Notes: generated by a model from the sequence alone, not told the origin. A DNA stretch of 57,365 nucleotides from an uncultured Erysipelotrichaceae bacterium (GCA_947649125.1 CANSQL010000010.1:1-57365); one strand, 5' to 3'; positions 1 through 9,516 are shown, numbered from the stretch's first letter. Made by a program: numbers and translations.

Positions 1-484
1 TCGAATAGACCTTTTTAAGATTCTGAAACTCAGAATTATGAAATCCGCCCTGCATGTTTTTCTGTTTCGCTAACAGCCTGCTGCAATAATATACCGCTCT
101 GCTTAAGATAGGATACGGTGTATTACTGCTGTTCTGTGCTTCGATGTTGATAAACAATCCGATTCTTTCATTTTCCTCAGAATTCGGCAGCTTCGCATCA
201 AATAAGATATCATATTTGATCTCGGCACCGTGAACCGATTGATCCTCGACATTACGACCTTGGATTTTATCCGATTCATCATCTACTGCCACATCTAACT
301 GTGGATCATGTTCAATATAAGAAGGTATCTCCTCAACAGGAATATCTCGATACTCAGCCACACACTCTTTCATAATGCGTGCCAGTATTTGTTTATTACT
401 CAATATTTTCTTACAATATTCATCATACGCTTTATTCAAATCATTGTTTTCAATCGCATCTGCGACCTCTAAATTATTTTTCAT
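1..484 (-). CDS. Rpn-family PD-(D/E)XK nuclease / putative transposase, partial (C-terminus outside window)
   Basis: Reading the minus strand from an ATG at 484 gives a continuous frame of 161 codons to the window edge. The protein begins MKNNLEVADAIENNDL and is almost identical to residues 1-161 of the complete paralogue at 9517-10488. The core D...ExQ arrangement of the Rpn/PDDEXK transposase-like nucleases is visible as FDAKLP followed by INIEAQ. Known relatives are recombination-promoting nucleases that cut DNA and stimulate RecA-independent recombination. The start is fixed by a GGGGAGTGAAT ribosome site; the ATG four bases upstream runs into a stop within five codons. Whether the missing C-terminus is intact cannot be seen. 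Confidence 0.85.
   Translation of the reverse strand, partial: MKNNLEVADAIENNDLNKAYDEYCKKILSNKQILARIMKECVAEYRDIPVEEIPSYIEHDPQLDVAVDDESDKIQGRNVEDQSVHGAEIKYDILFDAKLPNSEENERIGLFINIEAQNSSNTPYPILSRAVYYCSRLLAKQKNMQGGFHNSEFQNLKKVYS
1..484 (-). repeat. Direct repeat, copy 1 (matches 10005-10488)
   Basis: These 484 bases align without gaps to 10005-10488, in the same orientation, with only scattered substitutions. Both copies are 5' parts of Rpn-type nuclease genes. The pair brackets the surface protein, sigma factor and toxin-antitoxin genes. Confidence 0.9.
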
Positions 485-611
485 TCATTCACTCCCCACC
501 GTTAAATTTGTTTACAGTTAAAGCTTAACATTACTTCAACTTATCTACACATAGTATAACATATCTAACGATGAATTCATATCTGAAAATGCTTTCATTT
601 TGTTTGATACG

Positions 612-656
612 AAAAAGGCAGCGGATGTCATTTTCTCACTTATCCTCTGCCTTTTT
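612..656 (-). terminator. Intrinsic terminator of the giant surface-protein gene
   Basis: AAAAAGGCAG at 612-621 pairs with CTGCCTTTTT at 647-656, with GGA/TCC extending the stem inward. On the minus strand the stem is followed by T-rich sequence, placing it just after the surface-protein stop codon at 697. The A/T tails on both sides make it potentially bidirectional. The rest of 485-696 is AT-rich and shows no gene. Confidence 0.75.
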
Positions 657-696
657 GAAACCCTATGTTAATTTAGAGTCCGTTATCTTTTAAGCC

Positions 697-3600
697 TTAA
701 GCCTGTTTATTTTGTTTCTTATGATCCATATGTTTTTTAATACAATAAGCATCAACTAAAATTGTCAGTATAAACAATAAGAACCACATTATCAGGTTTG
801 TATAATCTCCCGTATTTACACGATTCATTAAATCTGAATCATTTCCGGATAAATTATAACGATTTCCACTGTTATCAACAATGTTTTTATCAGCTTTACC
901 GTCACCGTCTGTATCAATGTTATACTTAGGCTTTAGATTGGTCATTGTATCATATGCAAAGCCGTTCACCGTAAAGTTTGATTCAGGCTTCCATTCTTTA
1001 ATTCTCACAAGATTCAAATCCGCAACACCGTCACCGTCTACATCGACATTGATATCAGGCTTGCCGTCTCCATCGGTATCGATATTTACATCGGGAATTC
1101 TATCGCCGTCTACATCAATATTCAAATCAGGTAAGCGATCGCCGTCAATATCAAGATTTAAGTCAGGACGTCCGTCACCATCTGTATCGATATTAATGGT
1201 AGGCTTTAGATTACCCATTGTACAATAATGAACCTTTTTCACCGTTACACATTTATTCGGCTTCCATGGCTTAGGTAATGTTCCCATATTGATATCAGCT
1301 TCACCGTCTCCGTCTGTATCAACATTATAATCAGGTTTGCCGTCTCCGTTTGTATCGATATTAAGATCAGGAATACCGTCACAATCCGTATCAATATTAA
1401 TATCAGGTTTGCCGTCACCGTCTATATCAATGTTGATATCGGGATTTCCGTCTTTATCTGTATCAATATTTGTTTCAAGGTCATCAACTGAACATTGTCC
1501 TTTATTCGGCTTTTTATTACCGTTAGGATCATATTCCGTGCCGTCAGGCAACACTACCGTACCATCAGGTAATATGATTGCGCCATTCGGTGTATCGATT
1601 TCGGTTCCATTAGGGAATTCCACCTTACCGCCGTCAGGTACTTCAACGCTACCGTCAGGCTTTTTCTCAGGCTGTTTGCCGTCCTCATTAGGTAAACCAC
1701 ATACCTCATCACCGGTAGTCGGCTTACCGTCAGGTCCTACGACACAAGTATCATCTTTATTGAGTTCTTGTTTATCATTACTGATTGCGTATCGTAATAA
1801 TTCATCGGTGATAAAGGTTACGAAGCTTCCTTCTAATTGTACCTTGAGTTCTTTTACCTTATCCTTTGTATCAATTTCATAAACGATTGGCTTAGCATCA
1901 CTTTTCGCTCCGCCCATCGCATCACCCAGAGCTTCCTGTGGCTCTGTATACGGCAAGTATACCTTGATACTTCCGTCAGGCTGTATTTTTACGTTGCCTT
2001 TTTGAAGCCATACATCATATACGGTAATCGGTTCTCTTGGGAGTGGGGGAATATCATCCGCATTATCGGTAATATCATCGACAATTAATACCACGCTTGG
2101 ATCAAAATCTGTATCGCCTTGTCCTTCTACCTTAGCGCTCTTATCATCTGTTTCTACAACCTTTTTCCTTAAGCTGTTCCACTTGTCTAACGCATCCTTG
2201 ATCCAGTCCTCGATATCTTTCTTTTCCGTTTCATCAATCTTGTCCTTGATTTCATCTAATTCATCAATCACTTGATCGATGATATCCTTAGATTCATCAC
2301 TGCCGTCAATCTCTGTTTCAATATCAGGCAACGATACTATTTTAAATGTGATCGTAATATCATTTCCTGCATTATCCTCAGCGTAGATTTCATATTCACC
2401 GACACTGCTGATTTCCTCATCGATGTTATCTTGAATTGTTCCTGCCATAGCTCCGTCAAGCTTATATTCGCTGTACGATAAACCACTGTAATCATCGGTG
2501 ACCTTTACAAATCTCGGTAAGTAATAGAATTTATATTCACTCTTATCCTTTACACCGGTTATTTTCGGTGCTTTGCGATCGATCATGATTCCTTCACCGC
2601 TGCTTAATGCACTGCAGTTGCCTGCCTTATCGCATGCCTTTGCCTGTAACGTAAGCTCTACATCATCGCGATATGTGACGACTCCGCTTGTGCTTTGTTT
2701 TGTGTTTGTGCCGCTCTTACTTGTTTCCGTGTATTCATAGTAATCAAGTCCGCTTGTCGCATCACTGCTTGTCATAGTAACTTCTGCCGCTTGATTCATC
2801 CAGTTACCGAAGCTTAACGCATTGATGAATCTTGCGAATACACTTTTATTGATTTGTTTCATCGTCATGGTCGGTACATCAGGCGGTGTTTGATCGATTC
2901 GTACTTGATATCGGATTGCCTTGGCAACTAAGCCTGTGCTTGAATTTCTTAAGTAGAAGTCAGTCGGATAATCGCCATCAGTCGAATAAACTAACGGGCT
3001 AGTCTGGAAATTAATTCCATCATTACTGATTTCATCATAACCATTCTTACCTGTAGCTGATATCTCAACATCACTGATATACCAGTTATTCTTTCCTTTG
3101 GTTCCTGTTACCTTATAATAGCCTTCACCGTTATTCGGAAGTGCGTTACTGTTGATTATTAATGTTCCCTCTTGATATTCAAACTCATAATTTGGATTGG
3201 ATAAGCCGCTTGCCTGTATACCGTCTGTATATTTTCCTGCCGCTTGATTATCAGGATATTTACTTGTGATAGTAAGTGTTCCTAAGTTATCACCCGCAAC
3301 AGGCTGTGGATTATAAGTAACTCCGTTATCTTTAAATGCCTGACCTACTGTTTTCGTTACATCCTTTGGTTTTACGATCGTCTTACGTTTGTTTACTGTA
3401 ATGACCTTAGTCGCTGTAGATTCCTGATAGCTGCTTGTGCCGGCCTTCGTTACTTTTATTGTGAATGTACCTACACCTGTAACCGTAACCTTACCGTTAC
3501 TTAACGCAGCTCCTGTACCGTTATCATTTTCAATCGTCCAAGACACTGCCCCGCTACCTTGTCCGCCGCTGTAGGAAGGAGTATAGGTCTCACCATACAT

Positions 3601-6096
3601 AATTGAATCCTTACTTGTGATTGAAACAGGTGGGTTCTGAGTCGGTAATTGTGATACCGTTATCTGTTTCGTAACTGTTTTACTGTTGTAGTTAGTATTG
3701 CCCGCAACTGTAGCTTGAAGGGTAAAGGTTCCCGCACTTAACAGCTTGAATTTATTTCCGACAATCTGCGCTACACTGTTGCCGTTCGTAATCGTAAACG
3801 TTTCATTTTCACCGCTGTCATTCCCTGTAGTAGTGATATTGATTTCTTGATTCACTTGTAGGGAATAATTTGCGCTGTTTGTGATTTGATAATTGTCTTG
3901 ATTCTTTTTATCTACTGTTATAGAAACTGTTTTAGTAAAGTCAACACCGTTTCCATCCTTACCTGAGACAGTAACACTATAGGTTCCCGCATCTAAATCA
4001 GCACCTTTCACTTTAAGATTTCCGCTCGTATCAATACTGAAATGTGATTCATCTCCGCTTGTGCCTAATTGAATAGATGCAATATTAGAGGTAGGCTCTC
4101 CCTGCGGGTATTTTAACGTAAAGGTACCGATCGTATTGTTTACCTTCGTCGGATTATCCCCATACGTAAAAGTCGAACTTGTCGGATTAAATTCGAGTGT
4201 AGGTACAGGATGTCCTACTACCGTTATTGTAATCGTTTTGGTAAAGGTTTCATTCTCATTATCCGTTACTTTTATCTTTAATGTATAGGTTCCTTTAGTT
4301 ATCTTTTTCTTAGCGAATAATTCATTATTTGTGATACTGAAATTCGCATCTGTAGTAGGATTTCCCGAAGCATCAACGATTTCCCATTTCTTATAATCCT
4401 TACCGCTTGTAGGATCATTCACACCGCTTGTGCCGCCGGTAAAGGTAAAGGTTCCTGTTTTAGCACCTGCCGCATTGATACCTGCATCTCCCTCAGTCCA
4501 GCTTGTTTTCCCGCTTGGATAGTTTGGAGTAAATGTAATATCGGTAATTGGCAGAGCACCTAAATCTAAGGTAATCTGTGTACCGTTTCCTCTATAAGTC
4601 GTTTTCGTTCCTTCATCTACTTCTTGATAAAGAGTAAGACTTAAGGTTTTCGCTGTTTGATAGTTTGCGAGTGAAGTTAAATCTAAATCAACAGTACCTT
4701 TAGTCCCATTTACTTGTCCCAGTACGCTATATTTATCACCGTTATTTGTTTTCGCAACAACACTGACATAACGAGTGCCTGAAGTAGTGCCGCTTAGAGT
4801 GACCGGGATTGAAAGAGTTGTATCACTTCTGTTAACCGTTAATGTATTACCTGAAACATCAGGATTACTTGAATCTAACCCAATTCCTAAATCAGAGTCA
4901 TTTAGAGTAAGATAAGAATAATTTCCATCAATTTCAGGAACAGGTTGATTCACGCTTGAATTAGTTTGAAATGATGGCTTTGTCACACTTGAATAAGCAA
5001 GCTGACTTTTATCTAAAGTAAGAAGCGGTCTTACCGATGAAGTACCTGCAGTTTGCGCATGACCGGGGCAAGTGGTAGTTTCAACTTTCTCAGATACATC
5101 AACTATTTGCACAGTGTATACTCCTTGAGGATTATTGTTATATAAATAGCTTTTGACCATCTCAGTTGATCCCTCATACTTATAAGGAAACGGTGTATCT
5201 AAGTTATGACATACACCATGAGTAGGTCTGTATACAAATTCTTTATCATAGCCTTGTGAGGGATCGGCAAGATAATCCCTGATATAGTCCTCTAAACCTA
5301 ACTCTTTAAACGTATTATATATCGGAAATACTATGGGTGGCAATTCGTGTTCAGACACTGCATTCTCTATATCCAAGGTTTCAGCATTAAGTTGCAGTGT
5401 GTAAGTAGTTCCTATAGGTAGATCAATAGAAGGAGGTAATCGACCAGTACAATTTGATTCTCTGAAAGATCTTACTCTACCTTTGCCATACTCTTGTATT
5501 GTAAAATATTTTCCTTTGGAAACATTCTCAACCTTATCATCTGCATCATTTCCATCAATGGTCGGCTTAATTCCCTGTTCTGTTACTGTCTGATCCATAT
5601 TACATACTTTAGCAGCTTCATCCAACACATTCTTAATTATACTGACCTCAGTAACCAAAGAATTCGTATTCGCCCCCACAAACTTACTTCTGTTATCTAC
5701 TGAATCATCTCCTAACCACCAATCGGTATTTATCGAATCAATATTAATTAATGCTGTATTATCATTATTAGTAATTAAAGTTAAATCGGATGTTTTCGGT
5801 AAAGTGAATTTATTTGAAACAGCTTTACTTCCTAATTCTCCGTACTTATTTGCTAAAGTGCTTAAAGAAGCTACTGCATTATTCCAAGTAACTTCACCTG
5901 CATCTGTAGCTGTATCCTTTAATAAAGTCATTGTATTAGGATCAATTACAGTATAAGAGTCATTTCCGATAAATACTTTACTTCCTGTTGAATAGTTAGT
6001 AGCCGCATTTAATCTATAATCATCATTATATAATAACGGTATACCTATACTGAAAGCTGTAAGTATGCACACAAAAACACATATGAATTTTTTCAT
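697..6096 (-). CDS. Giant multidomain surface protein with Ig-like/MBG domains and Ca-binding-type repeats
   Basis: The protein is about 1799 residues. An N-terminal signal segment (MKKFICVFVCILTAFSIG) is followed by a unique region of roughly 400 residues, then serial Ig/cadherin-like beta domains with motifs such as TFTGGTSG and VTDNENETFTKTITITV. An MBG-type domain lies near residues 900-980 and Ig-like segments with the DQTPPDVP motif follow. Next come an acidic charged stretch and eleven D-x-D-G-D-G-x-P-D repeats resembling thrombospondin type-3/EF-hand calcium loops. It ends with NTGDYTN, one membrane helix (LIMWFLLFILTILV) and a basic tail: a sortase-like layout, but with no LPXTG, so simple membrane anchoring is equally possible. 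The start at 6096 has AAAGGG nine bases upstream; the ATG at 6105 lies too close to it. The likely role is adhesion or matrix binding (inference). The neighbouring sigma factor may control it. Confidence 0.85.
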   Translation of the reverse strand: MKKFICVFVCILTAFSIGIPLLYNDDYRLNAATNYSTGSKVFIGNDSYTVIDPNTMTLLKDTATDAGEVTWNNAVASLSTLANKYGELGSKAVSNKFTLPKTSDLTLITNNDNTALINIDSINTDWWLGDDSVDNRSKFVGANTNSLVTEVSIIKNVLDEAAKVCNMDQTVTEQGIKPTIDGNDADDKVENVSKGKYFTIQEYGKGRVRSFRESNCTGRLPPSIDLPIGTTYTLQLNAETLDIENAVSEHELPPIVFPIYNTFKELGLEDYIRDYLADPSQGYDKEFVYRPTHGVCHNLDTPFPYKYEGSTEMVKSYLYNNNPQGVYTVQIVDVSEKVETTTCPGHAQTAGTSSVRPLLTLDKSQLAYSSVTKPSFQTNSSVNQPVPEIDGNYSYLTLNDSDLGIGLDSSNPDVSGNTLTVNRSDTTLSIPVTLSGTTSGTRYVSVVAKTNNGDKYSVLGQVNGTKGTVDLDLTSLANYQTAKTLSLTLYQEVDEGTKTTYRGNGTQITLDLGALPITDITFTPNYPSGKTSWTEGDAGINAAGAKTGTFTFTGGTSGVNDPTSGKDYKKWEIVDASGNPTTDANFSITNNELFAKKKITKGTYTLKIKVTDNENETFTKTITITVVGHPVPTLEFNPTSSTFTYGDNPTKVNNTIGTFTLKYPQGEPTSNIASIQLGTSGDESHFSIDTSGNLKVKGADLDAGTYSVTVSGKDGNGVDFTKTVSITVDKKNQDNYQITNSANYSLQVNQEINITTTGNDSGENETFTITNGNSVAQIVGNKFKLLSAGTFTLQATVAGNTNYNSKTVTKQITVSQLPTQNPPVSITSKDSIMYGETYTPSYSGGQGSGAVSWTIENDNGTGAALSNGKVTVTGVGTFTIKVTKAGTSSYQESTATKVITVNKRKTIVKPKDVTKTVGQAFKDNGVTYNPQPVAGDNLGTLTITSKYPDNQAAGKYTDGIQASGLSNPNYEFEYQEGTLIINSNALPNNGEGYYKVTGTKGKNNWYISDVEISATGKNGYDEISNDGINFQTSPLVYSTDGDYPTDFYLRNSSTGLVAKAIRYQVRIDQTPPDVPTMTMKQINKSVFARFINALSFGNWMNQAAEVTMTSSDATSGLDYYEYTETSKSGTNTKQSTSGVVTYRDDVELTLQAKACDKAGNCSALSSGEGIMIDRKAPKITGVKDKSEYKFYYLPRFVKVTDDYSGLSYSEYKLDGAMAGTIQDNIDEEISSVGEYEIYAEDNAGNDITITFKIVSLPDIETEIDGSDESKDIIDQVIDELDEIKDKIDETEKKDIEDWIKDALDKWNSLRKKVVETDDKSAKVEGQGDTDFDPSVVLIVDDITDNADDIPPLPREPITVYDVWLQKGNVKIQPDGSIKVYLPYTEPQEALGDAMGGAKSDAKPIVYEIDTKDKVKELKVQLEGSFVTFITDELLRYAISNDKQELNKDDTCVVGPDGKPTTGDEVCGLPNEDGKQPEKKPDGSVEVPDGGKVEFPNGTEIDTPNGAIILPDGTVVLPDGTEYDPNGNKKPNKGQCSVDDLETNIDTDKDGNPDINIDIDGDGKPDINIDTDCDGIPDLNIDTNGDGKPDYNVDTDGDGEADINMGTLPKPWKPNKCVTVKKVHYCTMGNLKPTINIDTDGDGRPDLNLDIDGDRLPDLNIDVDGDRIPDVNIDTDGDGKPDINVDVDGDGVADLNLVRIKEWKPESNFTVNGFAYDTMTNLKPKYNIDTDGDGKADKNIVDNSGNRYNLSGNDSDLMNRVNTGDYTNLIMWFLLFILTILVDAYCIKKHMDHKKQNKQA
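886..1476 (-). repeat. 36-bp coding tandem repeats (12-residue calcium-loop-like units)
   Basis: In-frame units of 36 bases encode N-[IVL]-D-x-D-G-D-G-x-[PA]-D-x. Reading the protein from N to C there are five consecutive units, a linker of about 30 residues containing KPWKPNK...TMGNLKP, five more units, a second linker containing KEWKPES...TMTNLKP, and one last unit. The two linkers are related, so the larger block of five units plus linker has itself been duplicated. Acidic residues sit where calcium would be bound in type-3 or dockerin-like loops. Confidence 0.9.
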
Positions 6097-6315
6097 TTGA
6101 AACATCCCTTTCTATAGTTACTCCTACTCATTGGTACCATGAAAATGAATATCGGTTCAAAATTTGTTTACTAAATTTTTATAAATAATAAAAAAGAGCT
6201 TATTTAAAATAAAAGTAATAGTAAAATAATAATGAATCTATGTATACGAGTATAACATAACATTTTTAAATAATCATTATGTAAATATTGGTAAAAATAT
6301 AAAAAAAAGAAGTGA
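6097..6315. other. AT-rich intergenic region upstream of the surface-protein gene
   Basis: This stretch between the sigma-factor stop and the surface-protein start is very AT-rich. It contains the surface-protein ribosome site (AAAGGG on the minus strand, within 6106-6113). I see no clear sigma-A promoter, which would fit transcription by the neighbouring ECF factor, but no ECF promoter can be named from one example. Confidence 0.4.
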
Positions 6316-7341
6316 TTAATGATTCACTTCAAATACTTCATTCCAGCCTTCTTTGATAAAGCGTTCCCAATAAACACCTTTTTTATCGGAAAGAATATCA
6401 ACGATCTTTTTCATTTCTGCTATTTCCTGCTTACTTTTGGTTTTCGCTAATTCCGGTGTATTTCCCCAATCAAGAAGCGCAAAATAAGCATCCTGTTCGG
6501 TAGTGATCCAATGATTGAAGATCATGATTCCCTCTGCCTTTTCCTGTTGCGTGATATGAACATCGTTATTAGGTTCAATATCATGCGGTTTTAACAGCTG
6601 ATACGCACTCGTTCCTGTCGCAATACAGGCAACGGTTGCGGCTGCAGTGCTGATTCCCACTCCGACATTCCAAAAGCCGGAGGATGATTTAAACTGCTTC
6701 CAATAACGACGTATCGCAGACCATGAGAATATACCGGTAATTGTCGGTGTACCTAAATCATAGAATTTGATCTTTCTTTGATTGATCCGTTCATATTCAC
6801 TGATATAGGCGGATAATTCTTTTCTTGCGGTATAGAGCTGACTTTTGATCGTTCCTTGAGGACGGTTTAAAAATTCAGCGGTTTCCTGAACACTCATTTG
6901 TTTGAAATAAACACAGTTGATTACCTCTTGATGCTTAGGCTGAAGCTTTTCGACCAATTCATGAATTAATTGCTGCTCACTTTCATTATCAAATTTTTCC
7001 TTAGGTAAGAAGTCCAATTCTTTTTCTGCTTCATAGGAGAGTGAAAGCTCATCATATTCATTCATCAAAGAATCCTTGCGTTTTCTAAATAACCGTGTAC
7101 AGCGAGTAAAGACTACCTTTTGAACCCATAACGGAAAAGCTTCGGGGTCCTGCAGACGATGGATATTGTTGTATAGAGAGATAAAAACCTCTTGTGTTAC
7201 ATCATTGGCATCAGCTTGATTATGAACATGTGAATACACCATACGAAAAACATCATCATATATCATATGATAAAGCTCATTAAAGGCCTGTTCATTGCCG
7301 GCCTGCATTTCTTTTACATAGTGTATTACCGATCTGTCCAT
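6316..7341 (-). CDS. ECF-type sigma factor with C-terminal transmembrane extension
   Basis: Residues 1-90 carry sigma-70 region 2 (AFNELYHMIYDDVFRMVY, then DANDVTQEVFISLYNNI). Residues about 130-185 carry region 4 with the helix-turn-helix SVQETAEFLNRPQGTIKS. Classical ECF factors stop near 190 residues. This one continues to 341, with a hydrophobic helix around residues 227-250 (GVGISTAAATVACIATGTSA) and then about 90 mostly hydrophilic residues predicted outside the membrane. The layout suggests a sigma factor tethered to the membrane by its own sensor or anti-sigma-like tail (inference). It is read in the same direction as the giant surface gene, 219 bases upstream of that gene's start, so that gene is its most obvious target. 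The start has an AGAAAGGATAT ribosome site. Confidence 0.8.
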   Translation of the reverse strand: MDRSVIHYVKEMQAGNEQAFNELYHMIYDDVFRMVYSHVHNQADANDVTQEVFISLYNNIHRLQDPEAFPLWVQKVVFTRCTRLFRKRKDSLMNEYDELSLSYEAEKELDFLPKEKFDNESEQQLIHELVEKLQPKHQEVINCVYFKQMSVQETAEFLNRPQGTIKSQLYTARKELSAYISEYERINQRKIKFYDLGTPTITGIFSWSAIRRYWKQFKSSSGFWNVGVGISTAAATVACIATGTSAYQLLKPHDIEPNNDVHITQQEKAEGIMIFNHWITTEQDAYFALLDWGNTPELAKTKSKQEIAEMKKIVDILSDKKGVYWERFIKEGWNEVFEVNH

Positions 7342-7600
7342 ACGTTATATCCTTTCTGTTTTATTCTTTCTTTTTTAGTATAACAAAAACTAAATAAATT
7401 GTCTACTTTTATCATCGTGATGTCGTAAAGTACACATTATAGGTGATTCATTTTTTGTTGAAATTATTCGAAAAGCTTGTTTTTTGCGGGTTGATAAAAA
7501 CATATTACAGTAAGATATCGTTAAAATCAAGATGTAAAAAATGAGTTGATGGTCGTTTTTCTATTGATTTTTATTTTACTCGACAATAAAGATTTATAAA

Positions 7601-7628
7601 TTGACATTCACTTAATTAACAATATGAT
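7601..7628 (+). promoter_or_regulatory. Promoter of the AbiE-like toxin-antitoxin operon
   Basis: TTGACA at 7601-7606 and TATGAT at 7623-7628 are separated by 16 bases. Downstream, ATTTTAAC at 7641-7648 and its inverted copy GTTAAAAT at 7679-7686 bracket the leader, a plausible operator for the winged-helix antitoxin. The remainder of 7342-7600 is AT-rich and shows no gene. Confidence 0.55.
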
Positions 7629-7719
7629 AGACTATCAATCATTTTAACTTAATTTTATTGTATTATAACAATGGTTATGTTAAAATAAAACATGCAAATG
7701 TTAATATGGTGGTGATACA

Positions 7720-8673
7720 ATGAATGCAATCGATATGCTTGGACTGGAAATAGATTTCAAAGATTGGGATAAAACGAACCAATTACCGTTTTATATTTTA
7801 AATGATTTTTCAATTCAAAAAACCACTATCAATGATATCTGTTGTTTATCTTTAACGCCGCATGAAGAGTTACCTAATTTATCAGCATTAAAAAAACAAA
7901 TAAATACAATAAAGGAAATTGAAGATTTACCTGTATTTTTAAATCTGGATTCGATTTCTAATTTCAGAAAACAGAATCTTCTTGAAAACAAAATCGCATT
8001 TATTATAAGAGATAAAATTGTTTATTTACCGTTTATGACAACTCTTTTAACTGATGAATCATGTGAAGAGAATACAAAGATTGAAAAGTTAGCGTTGACT
8101 GCTCAACTTTTATTTATTTGGATTTTATATCAAAATACGAATGAATACTACATCAGTGAAGCTTTAGAAACACTTCATGTTTCAAATATGACACTTACAA
8201 GAGCATATCGGCAATTATGTGCAACGAAACTATTTAAAGAACATAAAGACGGAAGAAAAATTTATTTAACAACACACTTAAATAAAGTTGAATTATTTCA
8301 TCAGATGAAAAATTATTTTAAGTCACCTATCCAAAAACAAGGATATATCTTAAAATCTGATCGAAACAATGATATGATCCCATCCGGTGAATTTGTATTC
8401 AGTCAGTATACTTTTATCAATCTGCCAAAATTAGAAACATATGCGATTGATAAAGTGAACAGTAAGCAAATTCATATACAAAAAGATTATTATTCACAAG
8501 AAGAACAAATAGAACTTCAAATATGGAATTATAATCCTCTTTTATTTAGTCAAGATCAAAAGAATATCGATAAAATTTCTCTGATTATTTCTTTACTGGA
8601 TAACATAGATGAAAGACTGGAATTAGAAATAGAACAATTATTAGATCATATATTTAACAAGGAAGGAGCTTAA
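7720..8673 (+). CDS. Winged-helix regulator, probable antitoxin of AbiE-like pair
   Basis: The protein has 317 residues. Around residues 128-185 there is a winged-helix DNA-binding segment: helices in YISEALETLHVSNMTLTRAYRQL followed by the wing TKLFKEHKDGRKIYLT. The rest has no recognised motif. The gene precedes a nucleotidyltransferase of the AbiEii type by one base, the usual antitoxin-first order of type IV toxin-antitoxin systems. In that family the antitoxin represses its own operon and counters the toxin without forming a complex. The protein is longer than typical AbiEi antitoxins, and its flanking domains may have another role. The ATG is preceded by GGTGGTGAT. The codon use is more AT-rich than in the housekeeping genes, consistent with acquired DNA. 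Confidence 0.65.
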   Translation: MNAIDMLGLEIDFKDWDKTNQLPFYILNDFSIQKTTINDICCLSLTPHEELPNLSALKKQINTIKEIEDLPVFLNLDSISNFRKQNLLENKIAFIIRDKIVYLPFMTTLLTDESCEENTKIEKLALTAQLLFIWILYQNTNEYYISEALETLHVSNMTLTRAYRQLCATKLFKEHKDGRKIYLTTHLNKVELFHQMKNYFKSPIQKQGYILKSDRNNDMIPSGEFVFSQYTFINLPKLETYAIDKVNSKQIHIQKDYYSQEEQIELQIWNYNPLLFSQDQKNIDKISLIISLLDNIDERLELEIEQLLDHIFNKEGA

Positions 8674-8674
8674 T

Positions 8675-9445
8675 GTGATTGGAATAAATTCATTTAAACA
8701 ATATTTTAAAGGCTTTGAAAATCAATATGTCATTATCGGCGGAACCGCATGTGATCTATTGATGTCAGATAGAGAGTTAGATTTTCGTGCGACTAAAGAT
8801 ATTGATATGGTGCTCATTGTTGAAGCATTATCAAAAGAGTTTGGGGAAGTGTTTTGGAAATATGTACAAGATGCCGGTTACAAGCATATCAATAAAGGAA
8901 CCGGTAAAGCAGAGTTTTATCGTTTTTCCAACCCAAAATCATCTGATTTTCCTAAAATGATAGAATTATTTTCAAAGCAGCAGGATTGGTTTCTACCAAA
9001 GTCAGATCAAAATATTACACCTATTCATGTTGATGATGAAATATCAAGCTTATCAGCTATTTTATTAGATGATAATTATTATTCTTTCCTTACAGACGGA
9101 ATAACAATGATTGATGGTGTATCTATATTAAATGCAGAACATATTATTCCATTTAAAGCGAAAGCATGGTTAGATTTAGCACAGCGAAAAGAACGTGGAG
9201 AACATATTGATAGCAGAGATATTAGGAAACATAAAAATGATGTTATTAGATTATCTATGTTATTAACACCAACTACTAAAATCAATCTTTCTCATGAAAT
9301 TAAAGAAGATTTATCACAATTCATACAAAACTTAGATAAAGAAGAATTAAATTTAAAACAACTCGGTATTAGAAAAATGAATAAAGATGCACTGATTCAA
9401 TTGCTATGCCAAGTATATGAATTACCTATATTCCAAAAAATTTAA
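8675..9445 (+). CDS. AbiEii/MNT-type nucleotidyltransferase, probable toxin
   Basis: The 256-residue protein shows the nucleotidyltransferase signature near its N-terminus: VIIGGTACDLL, then RATKDIDMVL, the GG[ST] plus D-x-D metal-binding arrangement of AbiEii/DNA polymerase beta-like enzymes. In the characterised family the toxins add nucleotides to tRNA or other substrates and block growth, sometimes giving phage resistance. Translation starts at a GTG directly after the upstream stop, with GGAAGGAG as ribosome site; the overlapping ATG at 8673 is immediately followed by TGA and cannot be used. Tight coupling to the regulator supports a toxin-antitoxin operon. The exact target is unknown. 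Confidence 0.7.
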   Translation: MIGINSFKQYFKGFENQYVIIGGTACDLLMSDRELDFRATKDIDMVLIVEALSKEFGEVFWKYVQDAGYKHINKGTGKAEFYRFSNPKSSDFPKMIELFSKQQDWFLPKSDQNITPIHVDDEISSLSAILLDDNYYSFLTDGITMIDGVSILNAEHIIPFKAKAWLDLAQRKERGEHIDSRDIRKHKNDVIRLSMLLTPTTKINLSHEIKEDLSQFIQNLDKEELNLKQLGIRKMNKDALIQLLCQVYELPIFQKI

Positions 9446-9516
9446 TTTAAACAATATCGTAAAGAAGCGGAAGTAATGACCTCCAAAATTTAGGGTGCAT
9501 TTCAGTTGTTTTAATG

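Noticed and set aside
886-1476. Regular 36-base spacing, considered as a CRISPR array
   Set aside because: The whole unit repeats with no unique spacers, every unit is in frame, and no cas genes are present.
881-1882. Two plus-strand open frames with repeated Ser-Pro motifs
   Set aside because: They are the antisense of the acidic repeats and Pro/Gly-rich region of the surface protein; the apparent repeats are inherited from the coding repeats.
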